From contig CM064732.1 of the NCBI GenBank assembly GCA_032717465.1, forward strand, positions 30,283,638 to 30,347,637: a stretch of DNA of 64,000 nucleotides, in the 5' to 3' direction. Both the position numbers and the translations under genes were made by a program. Below are positions 41,903 through 52,799 of this stretch, piece after piece; the stretch's first letter is position 1; each line of letters begins with the position of its first letter. Below the pieces are notes generated by a model that was not told the origin of the DNA, did not search any database, and saw only the letters and a list, made by a program, of their open reading frames with translations. The stretch is from Coenobita brevimanus (taxonomy: Eukaryota; Arthropoda; Malacostraca; Decapoda; Coenobitidae).

Positions 41903-44900
41903 ACGTTCCCCCTACATGACAGCAAGTGGGTTGGAGGAGGGTTAGTGCCCCTCTCCGGAAAACAACTAACTAAAAATATGAACAAGAAGCTTTGGACCAG
42001 GACGGACCAAAAGATGACGACTAAGGACTGAACAAAGGACACGATACTGATGGCGACGTGGCATGTACGCGGTGCAAATGATGAGATGAAAGAGAGAGAG
42101 ATGGTCCAGGTGCTTGAGGGTGCGAGAGTGGATGTATGTGGATTAACTGAAACTAAATGGACAGGTGGGAGTGTGGGAGAACGGGAGTATGGATGGGGTA
42201 TATGTGCGGGAGTAGGTGAGGAGAGGGCAAAAGAGGGAGTGTGTATTGTTGTGGGTAACAGATGGAAGGAGAATATAAGAGAGTATGGATCACATGGCTC
42301 AAGGATTGTGTGGGTAAGATTGAAAGTTGGACCACAAATGTGGGCAATTGTGTGCATGTATGTGCCAATGCAAGATCGTGCAAGCAGAGTGAGAGAAGAG
42401 TTCTGGACAATTGTGGAAGTGTGCATGGAAAAGTCTGAAAGGAATAAGAGAGTGTTTTTGATTGGTGATATGAATGGTAATGTAGGGAATGTGAAGGTGG
42501 ATGGAGTAGTTGGTGAGTGGGGTATTCCTGCTGAGATAGATGAGATTGGCAGTGCTTTAGTGGACATTTGTGCCAGGAGGGGGTTGGTGATAGCCAATAC
42601 CCTCTTCTGGTGATAGCCAATACCCTTTTCAGGCACAAAATGATCCACAGGTATACATGGCGAGTGATGAGAAAGATGGGTGATGAACTGAATGAAAGGA
42701 AGGCAGTGATTGATTATGTGTGTGTGGATGAAAGGATGTGAATGTGCGTAATGGATGCAAAAGCACAGAGGTTGTGGGAGTGGACTTTCTGGCAGCCACT
42801 TGGTGGTGGTCAGAAACAAGGTCCAAGTAAAATGGAGAAATAGAAGAAGGGAAGGACGGGAGGAATGAGTATATGCAAGGAGAATGGAAAGATTACAAGA
42901 GGATGAGAAAAAGGCAGAATATACGAGAGAACTGGAGGAGCTATTGGGTAAATATGGATTGGAGCAGATGGAGGACGTGGAAGGTGTGTGCAAGATATTT
43001 ACAGAAGAAAAATGTGCAGCATGTGAGGTGGTGTGTGGGGTGAAGAGAAGACAAAAGGGGGTGCAAGGAACAGCATGGTGGAATGAAGAGTTGAGATAAG
43101 CTGTGGCACAAAAAGAAGAAAGCATATAGTGAGTGGATGAGAAACAGGAGTGAGGAAGAAGTTGAGAGATGGAAGAGAGAGTTATATGTAGCGAGGAAGA
43201 GAGAGGTGAAAAGATTAGAGAGAGTAAGAAGAGAGTGGATGAAGAATTTGGAAGGAATTTGTGTGTAAAGTGGTGGGACTGTAGAAAATGTTCTGGAAAG
43301 AGGTAGAGAGAGTTAGGCAGGGTGGCAATGAAGTTAGTCGGGGAGTGAAAGATAAAAATGGTAGATTACTAGTGGAGAAGGAAGAAAAAGTGAGCAGATG
43401 AAGAGAACACTTTGATGAGTTGTTAAACACAGAGAATGAAAGTTATGTGAGTATATGTGGCTGCGGAATGGCTGGGAGGAGGAGGGATGTGAGAAGAGAA
43501 GAAATCAGTAGGATGGAAGTTGTAGAAGCAATGAAGAAAGTCCAAATGGGGAAAGCCCAAGGAATTCATGAAGTGTGTGGTGAAATGCTGAAGCATGGGG
43601 GAAAGATAGTAGTAGAATGGATGTGGAATATGTGCAGGTTGGCCTGGGAGGAAGGTAGAGTCCCGGAGGATTGGAAGTTAGGTATAATTATTCCCTTATA
43701 CAAAGGAAAAAGGGAAAAAGAAGTGTGTGGTAATCATAGGGGCATTTGTCTTCTTAGTGTAATAGGAAAAGTATATAGTAGGATAATAGTGACAGAGTTA
43801 GGGATATAACAGAGGAATTAATTGGAGAAGAACAGGGAGATTTTAGGAAGGGAAGAGGTTGTGTAGATCAGATATTCATTCTTAGATCTTTAGTGGAAAA
43901 GTTTCTAGAGAAGAGAAAGAAGTTGTATGTGGCCTTCATGGATTTGGAGAAAGCATATGACAGGGCGGATAGACAAGGATTGTGGAAATTATTAAGAATA
44001 TATGGAGTAGATGGGAAATTGTTGAATGCTGTGAAGAGTATGTATGATGGGGCTAAGGCTGCAGTGCGTGTGGATAGTGAACAAAATGAATTTTTCTATT
44101 TGACAGTTGGGTTGAAACAGGGATGTCATGTGTCCTTGGTTGTTCAATCTGTATATAGATGGTGTTATAAAAGAGATACGAGGTAGGGAAGTGGATGTTG
44201 GAGTGGCCATAATGAGTAAGGGCAGTGTTTGGAAACTCCCTGTACTGTTGTCTGAAGATGATACTGTGTTGTTAAGAAGAGGAGCTGCAAGGTTTGGTGG
44301 ATGAGTTTGGGAGAATGTGCAAGAAACGGAATCTAAAGGTGAATGTAGGGAAGAATAAAGTTATGGTCTTCGAGAGAAGTGAAGTCACTGCATGTACAGT
44401 GAGGCTGGATGAGAAGGAAATGGAAAATGTATGTTTAAGTACTTGGGTAGTGTGATGAGTAAGGATGGAAGGTTGCAGGGTGAAGTGCTTGAAAGGGTAC
44501 AACAGGGAAGAAAGGTTGATGGTTCCTTGAAAGCAGTGATAAGAAAGAGGGAAGTGAGCGTGGAAGTGAAAAAGTTACTACATGACAGTTCTGTGATACC
44601 AACTCTAACGTGTGGAAGTGAAGCTTGGACCTTGTTGGAGGGACGTTAGTCAAGAGTGAGAGCAGTGGAACTGAATTATTTGAGAGGACCATGTGAAGTC
44701 ACATGGAGAGACTGACAAATGAGGATGTGAAGGAGCGTTGTGGTGTGGATGTGGATGTGATGTAAAACGTTAGGAGAAACACACTGAAGTGGTTTGGCCA
44801 TGTGGAGAGGATGGAGGGTGAGAGACTGACGAGGAGAGTGTATGTGAGTGAGGTGGAGGGGGAGAGAGGGAAGGGGAGGCCAAGGATGAGATGGAGGAAT

Positions 44901-45050
44901 GGAGAGGAGAGGTATATGAGGGAGAGGGGTGTGAGCTGGGAGCAGGGCAGTGAAATGGCGGGGGACAGGGCGACGTGGAGGCGATTTGTTTGTGGCCACC
45001 CCGTATGGGATTAAGGCGTCTGGCAATAGATAGATAGATAGATAGATTTT
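41903..45050 (+). mobile_element. LINE-A copy 3 (RTE-like), apparently full length, heavily mutated
   Basis: The only LINE-A copy here that retains the 5' UTR (41903-42049, from GTTCCCCCTACATGAC) and ORF start. The 3' end is TGGCCACCCCGTATGGGAT, then GGCGTCTGGCA and (ATAG)n at 45028-45047. Total length is about 3.15 kb, plausible for an RTE-type element. It is the only LINE on the plus strand in the window. It sits inside a polypyrimidine tract. Confidence 0.88.
42050..45014 (+). pseudogene. LINE-A copy 3 endonuclease-RT ORF, multiply frameshifted
   Basis: The ORF starts ATG at 42050 with ATWHVRG, where AP-type endonucleases have an Asn in place of His, followed by TETKW (catalytic Glu) and FLIGDMNGNVGN. 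A tandem duplication of about 22 bases near 42592-42635 (GGTGATAGCCAATACCC twice) destroys the frame. Downstream pieces carry RT parts in several frames. These are the linker at 42884-43099, GKAQGIHEVCGEM to KVYSRI at 43420-43809, FMDLEKAYDRAD at 43893-44186, FKYLGSVMSKDG at 44431-44649 and the C-terminus ERMEGERLTRRV at 44802-45014. Motif C is damaged. It is not functional. Confidence 0.85.
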
Positions 45051-47410
45051 CCCCTCATGTTCCCTTCCCTCCTCGCCCCGCTCAAAGTATTTCTCCCCAC
45101 TTTTCTCCCGCTCCTCCCTCTTCATCCTGTTTCCTCCTTTACCCCCCCTCTCCCTTTCTAGGCTTCGCTTTTCCCTCTGTCATTTCCCTACACTTATATT
45201 CAGTCTTATCTTCCATTCATCCTAATACTCCCTCTTCTGTCCCATTCACTCTTCCCTCCCTCTTATTCTCCTCCTTTTTTCCCTTCCTCCCGTCACCCGT
45301 CTCTCTTAAGATTTACACTTCATCCTCTTTTTCCTTCGCTACTCACTCTTATCTCCCTTCCCTCCTCCTGTCACTCTCTTCCCTCTCAGCTTCACTCCAC
45401 CCCTTCACTTCCCCCTCCTTCTTATTCACTCTTCGGCCATCACTCCTTCCGATATTTTACTCCTCCCCCGTCCACTCCTTTCTCCCACTTACATCCCCTC
45501 CATCTGTTAACCCTCCCCCCCCCTTTATCTCTTCTTCTTTTGTGTTTTCCCCTTCCACTTTTCCCTCTTACACTTCCCTCTCTCTTATTCCTTTCTCCTC
45601 CTATCCTCATTCGTTCTTCTACAAGTTCCACTCCTTATTCTGTTCCTATCCCCGCCTCCCCTCTCTCTTCTTATTTCTTCCTCCTTCCCCTCCTCTCCTC
45701 CCTCCTGTATCATTCTGTATCCTTTACTTTTCTAGCAATGCTTCTCTACCTTCTTCTTGCTTTCTCTTCGTTCTTTTTATTCCTCCTCCCTACCTTTATT
45801 TTCCATCATCTTCTTAATCCACATTCCCTTCATCACCTTTCTTTCCTCCTCATTCTTGTATCCTTTTCCCCTCTTCCTTTTGTCATTTTCTTCTCAGGTC
45901 CTGCTCCTCATTTATTCCTCCCTTTTCTGCATTCCTTTGTCCTCCAACTTTCTCCACCTTCTCCCCTTCCTCTCCCCGCCCGTCTGTCCCCTGCTCGATC
46001 AAACAATGGATTATTGACCTCTAAAGATGGCCCGAAGATTGCCTCGTCGCCTCCATCTTGAAACGCCCCAAAATCAATAAACCGCCTCCCCCTCTCTTTC
46101 CCCTTCTGTCTCATCCAGCTACCCCTCACATTCCCTTGCTCATTTCAATTCCCTTCCACCTTTCATCCTTCTCCCTCTCTACTGCTCAGCCCCCTTCCTC
46201 ATCCATCCCATTTCCCTTCCCATTACCCACCTCGTGTCATCTCCCATCCTCTTTTATCCTCCTCCCCCTCTCATCCACCCACCCGTTCCATTCCCCTTCT
46301 CATCACATTCCCCGTCCCCTTTCATTCCATTCCTTATCATTTTCCCCCTTCTTCTTGATTCTCTCTTCATTTCTTAAACCACATCCTTCTCTAATTTCCT
46401 TCCATGTCTTATTCCTCTCCTCATTTCATTCATTTCCCCCTCTCTTCTCCAGCTTCCCCCTCCCCATTTCATTCCCCACCTCATCTCAGACTCATTCACC
46501 CTTCATCCCTGGTCAATTTTTAGTTCCATTCCCTCTCAGTCCCCATCTCTTCCTCAGTCCCCTCCCACTCCCAAGCCTCTGTCTCTTTCATTCGCTCTCC
46601 CCCTCTCATTTCATTCTGTATCTCACTCCATGCCAGTCTCATCCCTCTTTCATTTCTCTCTCCCTCTCATTACCTTCCCCATCTCACCCCTTCTCTTTCC
46701 CATCCCCTATCCTCCTCCCATCCCTCTTATTTCCCTCGTTCCCATCGCCCCTCCCACTTATCCCCCTCTCCTCTCCCATTCCATTCACCTCTCATTCCCT
46801 CTTGTCATCTCTTTCCCCTTTTCTGTCACCTTCCCCCCCCCCTCCTTTCTTTCCTACCCATTCCTCGCTTTCCTCATACTTATACTCTTTCTTCTTCTTC
46901 ACCTCTAGCTTCGTCATATTCCTGTCTTTCACCCTCTGCGGCCCCGTCCACAGTCCTATGTACTTAGTTTCCCCAATTTATCTCCCATATCTCCCTCCCT
47001 CTTCCTTCTTCCCTCCGCCTTTATCCCTCCATTTACTCGAACTTCTTCCCTTATTCTCATTTCCCCCCATCTCCTCCGTCTCCCTCTGTTTCCTCCCATC
47101 ATCATTACTTCCTCCCATTTCTCTCTCTCATTCCCTCTGTTCTTTCCTTCTCCCACACCCCTTTGTCTCTCTCTCCCTCTCACCCTGCATTTTTCTTCTT
47201 CCTCTTCTCCACTGCTTCCCCATAAATGTATAGTCTACCATAGTCCCCTTTCCTCTCTCCCTCCCCTTATTCTCAGTTCCTTCCCTCTCCTTCATCCGTC
47301 TTCACCCATCTCCTTCAGCCGTCCTCACCCATCTCCCTCTCTCTCTCCCCTCTCCTTACCATTATTCCAAATTTCTTTCTTTTCCTTCTCTCCTTCCTCC
47401 TTTCCCCCCT
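45051..47410 (+). repeat. Polypyrimidine tract of about 2.36 kb
   Basis: Plus strand dominated by C and T with few purines and no regular period. Long plus-strand frames (for example 46058-47233) are rich in Ser, Pro, Leu and Phe purely from composition. It begins right after the LINE-A tail and ends before a LINE remnant. Confidence 0.9.
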
Positions 47411-47514
47411 GATCAGCTGATCGAACAAAACAAGGGATTGGTTATCGGTTATGGTTTGTAGTTATTTATGTTCTTTACGTTACCTTCCTCTTCCTTTGTT
47501 GGCTGACTGGATTG

Positions 47515-47650
47515 GAGCAGGGAAGGAGGAGTAAGGAAAGAGGGAGGGAGGAAAGAGGGAGGGAGGGAAGGAGGGAGGAGGAGGAGGTGAGATAGGAGGG
47601 AAGTAAGTCTTGAAGGGAGGACGAGGCTGAGAGAAAGGGAAAAGCTGGGG
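47515..47650 (+). repeat. Polypurine (GGGA/GGAA) tract
   Basis: A purine-only stretch of GGGAGGGAGGAAAGA-like phrases, so the strand asymmetry flips relative to the preceding 2.36 kb. Confidence 0.85.
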
Positions 47651-47659
47651 AGATAAAGT

Positions 47660-48235
47660 ACAAAGAGGTACAATGGACAGTAAACAGCAACAGACCTGTT
47701 GGTCCTCTCGCGGCTGTTTGGTATAGGGAAGATTGTAAGTAACAAAAAAAATTATTCTATCAGTTAAAGACAAGGATAGAAAAGCAGGAGGGCTGCTCCC
47801 ACTACCCATCAGACCTTCCAGCCGAAGCCGGCAGGAAATAGTGAGATGGATCACCATGCAGTACAGAAAAGCTGTCATGGAATTTTTAGGGAAAGAGGGA
47901 AAGGAAACCATCCAGGCTCTGAAAAAAGCTGTATTCACTACAGAAATGATGTATCACAGTTTACTACATTGGAGTGCAGTTGCTTCCATGTGTTTGCAAC
48001 TCTATTAAATAAACAACGCTGAGCTGCGTGTGACTAAAATCGTTTGCCGATAATTTTATGCCCATTACCTCTAGTATACTATGTGCAATTATCTGTGAAG
48101 TATTTATTGATAGCCATATTATCTTCTCCTTTGAATATTTTTGTGATGCCTGATCCCTTTTATTGGATGTTGTTGTTTGAGGCTGACTTACGAGCACCAT
48201 AATTGTATCCCTAGGGTTCGTTCGACCCTTATCCT
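47660..48235 (-). pseudogene. CR1-like RT C-terminus and 3' UTR fragment
   Basis: On the minus strand near 48070-47960 the reading TRGNGHKIIGKRF is followed by FNRVANTWKQL and SNVVNCDTSF. This matches the CR1/L2 RT C-terminus pattern (RGH..KL..., RV...WN.LP, VV....S..FK). A 3'-UTR-like segment toward 47730 shares a TTTTCTATCCTT phrase with CR1-D. Frame is not continuous. Confidence 0.55.
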
Positions 48236-48670
48236 GATATTATTGGATTAACTGTGGAATCGGTTGGGATCCGAGATTATTCAAAATTAATTTAATTCTC
48301 TCTGTCAAATATCACACACAAGGAAAATTGGCCGTTCTGAATAATTACTACTAGGAAGGAAATTTGGTAGCTTCATCGTGAGTAGCGTAACAATAAAAGA
48401 ATTTTTAGGTAGCGTAACAATAACAACTTTGGGTAGCGTGACAATGCAATAACAGAACTTTATTCTCCCAAAACCGATTCAGCACAGGGGTGGAAAACAA
48501 TTCCCACCAAGGCACGAGGGTTATGAGAAGAAGTTATATAGGATTTGAGAGATATAAGAGAGGAATGACAGTGAAACTCAATAAACTTTTCAAAATGCTG
48601 AATTTACTAATATCTCTCCTTTCTTTAAATCACATTACATTATACTATTCAATTTACTAATAAATGACAA
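48236..48670. other. No recognised gene
   Basis: AT-rich. A phrase TAGCGTAACAATA recurs three times at about 48385-48445. The start may be the upstream remnant of the CR1 fragment. Confidence 0.45.
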
Positions 48671-48868
48671 CTTAAGCAACGTTGGGTCTGGTTAGTACTT
48701 GGATGGGTGACCGCCTGGGAACACCAGATGCTGTTGGCATAAGGTTCTCCCTACGTGTCAAGTGGGGTTGGTGGAGGATTAGTGCCCCTCCCTGTAAAAC
48801 AATTAATTCTAAGCCCTTGGCCACCCCGTTTGGGATACATGGCGTCTGGCTATGAATGAATAAATGAA
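48671..48868 (+). mobile_element. 5S-rRNA-headed SINE carrying both ends of LINE-A
   Basis: 48671-48740 corresponds to the 3' half of 5S rRNA, including the internal promoter region (TTAAGCAACGT, GGTTAGTACTTGGATGGG, TGACCGCCTGGGAA, TGCTGTTGGC). 48744-48812 matches the LINE-A 5' UTR at 41905-41975 (GTTC.CCCTAC, CAAGTGGG, TTAGTGCCCCTC, AAAACAA). 48817-48850 matches the LINE-A 3' terminus (TTGGCCACCCCGTTTGGGAT, GGCGTCTGGC). The tail is (GAAT)n-like. The 5' half of the 5S sequence is missing. The structure is that of a SINE3-type element mobilised by LINE-A. Confidence 0.85.
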
Positions 48869-50080
48869 AAAATTGATTTTTTCTCTAAGAAATGAAACTT
48901 TACTTTTTGATAGAACTCTAGATTTTTTAATTATTTAACATTTTATTTATTCACAGTACACAGAATTTTCTCCACAACGAATTTTATGTAGGCACATATA
49001 CCTCAGTTAACCAACAAATGTTATTACTCTTTAGATCTCACTCCTCCCCAACATCAGTGAAACTTCACATCCTACACTCGTGGGCATATAAGGCTTTCTC
49101 CGAGCACATCAGGCGAGGGAGTTGGCCTTGGGGACTTAAGGTGCTCTCCGAACACACCTAATACAATATATACCAAAAAAAAAAAAAAAAAAATCACAAC
49201 TATTCTCCTTTCCCAAGCTAACTTAACTAAACAATTACATAATCAAAAGAACTAATCACTGTTTTATGTACATGGTGAGTGTACAATTTAAATCCTAACG
49301 AACTTTGCTAGGGCAGTTACAATATGGTGGTTAGAGGGAGTTTTTGAGGTGGCGTTTTCACAGCATCTGTACGTGGCACGGAGACAAAACTGAGAGTGAG
49401 CGAGGAGCTGGCTAACACCCCCTCTCTCTTACTTTTCAAAATGCGGGCAACTAAGCGACTTGGATGACGTGTAGGGTACTTTTTGCTTTACCCCATATGA
49501 GGGTCACAATTCTAAACTTCTGATTCTGAACGGATGCAGATATTAATTTTCTTTACTCTCAATCTGACAGGGAAAATTTAGTTACTCTAATTATCCCACA
49601 TGAAGAATCGTAAGTTGAATCAACAGCAGTCGCTAGCATCGTCTCGGCGGAGGAATACATTACCCAACTATTACATCATGTCCTCAGGTACTAGCTAACT
49701 AAAATTTTTAACGGCTTTCCCCCTCTATACGATATTATTTCTTCTATAAACATGTTAATCGACAACATTATGACTTTACTATGATTGTATCAGATCTGAT
49801 TTAATAGAAAATGAGTACAGACGATACGCCACTCAAATACCCCACGTATGCCTCCAGCAAAGCTTCACCTATAACATGTACAAATAATCTTAAGGACAAG
49901 TGCAGCATAAATGAGATTTATGATCTTACAACTACAGAAATAATAATAAAAAGAACATGTATTAACTACTAGGTACAAGCATGTTTCTATACCTTAAGCG
50001 TAGAATGGATTAGGGTAACCATTTACAAATGTATAGCTTACGTACTAAAGCCTTAACTTACATGACTCTCCCATGTTTTG
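48869..50080. other. No recognised feature
   Basis: AT-rich, with a 19-base A-run near 49175. Two related phrases (CTCCGAGCACATCAGG and CTCCGAACACACCTAA) lie about 60 bases apart near 49100-49165. No open frame of note. Confidence 0.5.
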
Positions 50081-50099
50081 ACTCTAGTGGCATTACATT

Positions 50100-51500
50100 T
50101 TGAATACTTGAACTAAATCTCCTTGTAACCTACGTTTAGTTACAGTAAAGAGATTCAGAGATTCTAAATGCTCCTCATATGGCTTAATTCTCTAACTAGG
50201 TACAGTATTATGTTTGCCACTCTTCCCTGTACTCTCTCAAGATTCTCTATATCTTTTTTGTATGGAGACCAGAAGAGAACACGATATTCTAAGTGTGGGT
50301 GTACTGGAGACTTAAACATGGTGAAGATGATGTTCCATATATATATTCAAATGCTCTACCAATGAATCAAATCAGTTTGTTAGCTTTCTTAACAACTTTC
50401 ATACACCGTTTGCCTGGTTTAAGATTATTTGTTACTATAATTCCATTTCTGTTTCATGACTGACATTATCTAGTTGCATACTGTTCATAATGTAACTAGT
50501 TTTTTCATTCCTCTTTCCAATATTTGGCACTTTGGATTTTCTATTATTAAGATACATCTGCCATGTTTGGACCCAGTTAAACAGTCGATTGTGGTCACTC
50601 TGAATTGCTTGCCTCTGTAAAGATGTGTCTGCTCTGTTTGCAGCTATAGTATCATCAGCAAATTTGGTCATTTTACAAAATAAACTGTCATCAATATCAT
50701 TTATTTATATTACAAATTGAATAGGACCCAGTGCTGACCCTTGTGACAGTCCATTTGTAACATCTTTCCGGTCTGACTCTTTATCATTTTCTTATGACTG
50801 TTTATGTCCTGTAAGCCAATTATCTATTGACTCAAGCACATTGCCTCTGAACCCACCTGCCTTCAGTTTCTGAAGTAACCTTTTATGGAGAACTTTATCA
50901 AATGCTTTTTGAGAATCGAGACAGATAGTGTCCATGTATCTGGTCTCACCCTAAGTACTGAATATATCATAGATGAAATCCAAGAGATTTGTAAGACAAG
51001 AACAGTTACTAGGAAAAGTGTTTTGTGAATCTTTGATGAGATTATTTGTTTCTTTGTGCTTAACAAACTTGTCTCTGGTAATAGTTTCCAGCAACTTACA
51101 CAACACCGAAGTGAAGTTCACTGACTGATAATTTTCTGGTTGCGATTTGTTGCCTTTTTAAGATATTGGGGCTACATTTGCTAGTTGCTGCATGAGGGAG
51201 CGTACTATTTTTTAGTGATTTATTGAATAGCTTAGTTAATGGCTAAGAAATTTCATTCACTGCTTCCTTCAGAATGTGTGGAGATATTTTCTCTGGCCTG
51301 GTGTTTTATTCACTTTAAGTTTACCAATGGTGTTTCGTGCATTATTCTCACTAAGAGTAATGTTGCTGATTATGTTACTCTTTTCCAAGACAGTAGGAAA
51401 ACCTGGATGAATGGAATCTCTATTTTCAACTACAAAAAAAGATGCAAAGAAATTGTTGAGAATTTTTACCATCTCTGTTCCATCATCAGTATACTCTCCA
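50100..51500 (-). pseudogene. CR1-C reverse transcriptase remnants
   Basis: The 51269-51472 reading has ILNNFFASFFVVEN, TLSENNARNTIGKLKVNKTPG (the KxPGPDG region, mutated). The 50435-50671 reading has TKFADDTIAAN with the catalytic pair, then NWVQTWQMYLNNRKSKV. Near 50350-50200 another frame gives FKSPVHPHLEYRVLFWSPYKKDIENLERVQ, and near 50130-50100 GDLVQVFKM. These are CR1 RT signatures in order with frames broken between them. Confidence 0.75.
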
Positions 51501-52799
51501 TTATCTGTGACTAGTGGGCCAGTTGTTGGTGCTATTGCCTTTTTGTTTCTGACATAGCTGAAAAATTCTTTAGGACTGGATTTACTGGTATGAGCAACAT
51601 GGGCTTGAAAGGTTTTCCTGGTCCACTTTATTCATTTTTTATTTTTTGCTTTACAATGAAGGCCGTCATATTCAACCCTCATCAGTTTGCTTCTTTGTGG
51701 CAATATAATTTTTGTGTGCATTTCATTTTAGCTGATAGACAGCACTAAAAATCCATATTCCACCATTTGTGTTAAATATTTTCAGTAAGCTATCAGTTTG
51801 ATTCTTGATGGGAATATAGTTTTTGTGTGCATTTTTTTTTTTTTAGCTGATAGACAACATTAAATATCCATATTCCACCATTTGGGTTTAATATTCTTAT
51901 TAGGCTGTCTGTTGTGCACTGGAATAGACAACTTTAAAACTTCACTGTGAATATCTGTGAATAACTATAATGCTTCATTAATATCTATTGTTCGAACAAT
52001 GGGACTCCAGTCTCTAGAACCAATAATTTTCTTTGATTTATGAAAATCGGCTCGCTTGTTGTTGGGCATTTTCTCGTACCTAGCCCTGACATTGTCATCA
52101 CTAAATTTAAGTTGAAGTAAGGTCACCGTTACTAAGCTTTTCTCCTACCATAACATTACTAAGTTTTCTAATGTGGCCAAAGCCAGATGTATTATGCTAC
52201 CTCCTCATGTTTTACAGTCCATGAGCAGATGCAATGAACTTTCTTGTAACTGTGTGTGAAGGTAGGGCCTCTTCCCATGTGGCATCTGGTAAATTAAAAT
52301 AATCAAAGATTATAGCATTTTGGGTGCTATGTATATCAGCAATATTATTGTAAATTTAACTGTCAATGTTAGTGGACTGTGCTGGCAGACAGTAAATCAA
52401 TCCAAGTATTGTTTTGCAACGGGAATCATTTCTAAGCTGGAGGTAAGTACTGACAATGTTATCAATAGAGGGCTGTAACACAGCTGGATGAAATCCTACT
52501 TTAATAAATAACAGTACACTGCCCCAGCTCTACTATTTCTCCCATCACTGAAAATGTAACCTGGTATGTTTTCTACTAAAAAATCCCATTGTCCTGTGTT
52601 GAGCATTGGTTCCATATATTACATAATCTTCAGCAAGAACGTAAGCCTATGAATAAGAAAGTTTATTCCACAAACTACATGCATTCACAACAAGAGCCTT
52701 AATGGCTTTGCCTCCATTACTCTGTCTTTGGTTTTTGGTGTCTATGTTGTTGACTCGTCTATAGGCTTCGTAGAGTGAGTATTTTTTGGCTAGAAAAAT

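Noticed and set aside
41773..43125. 450-codon minus-strand ORF
   Set aside because: It is antisense to LINE-A copy 3 and R copy 5. The sense strand encodes recognisable endonuclease; the antisense is a Ser/Pro/His-rich shadow, as also seen opposite LINE-A copies 2 and 4 and LINE-B.
45540..47233. Long plus-strand ORFs (up to 391 codons) rich in Ser, Pro and Leu
   Set aside because: They lie in a polypyrimidine tract whose composition excludes stop codons; no domain, and several frames are open at once.
48671..48740. 5S rRNA gene
   Set aside because: Only the 3' half is present and it is fused to LINE-A-derived sequence; it is a SINE head, not a gene.
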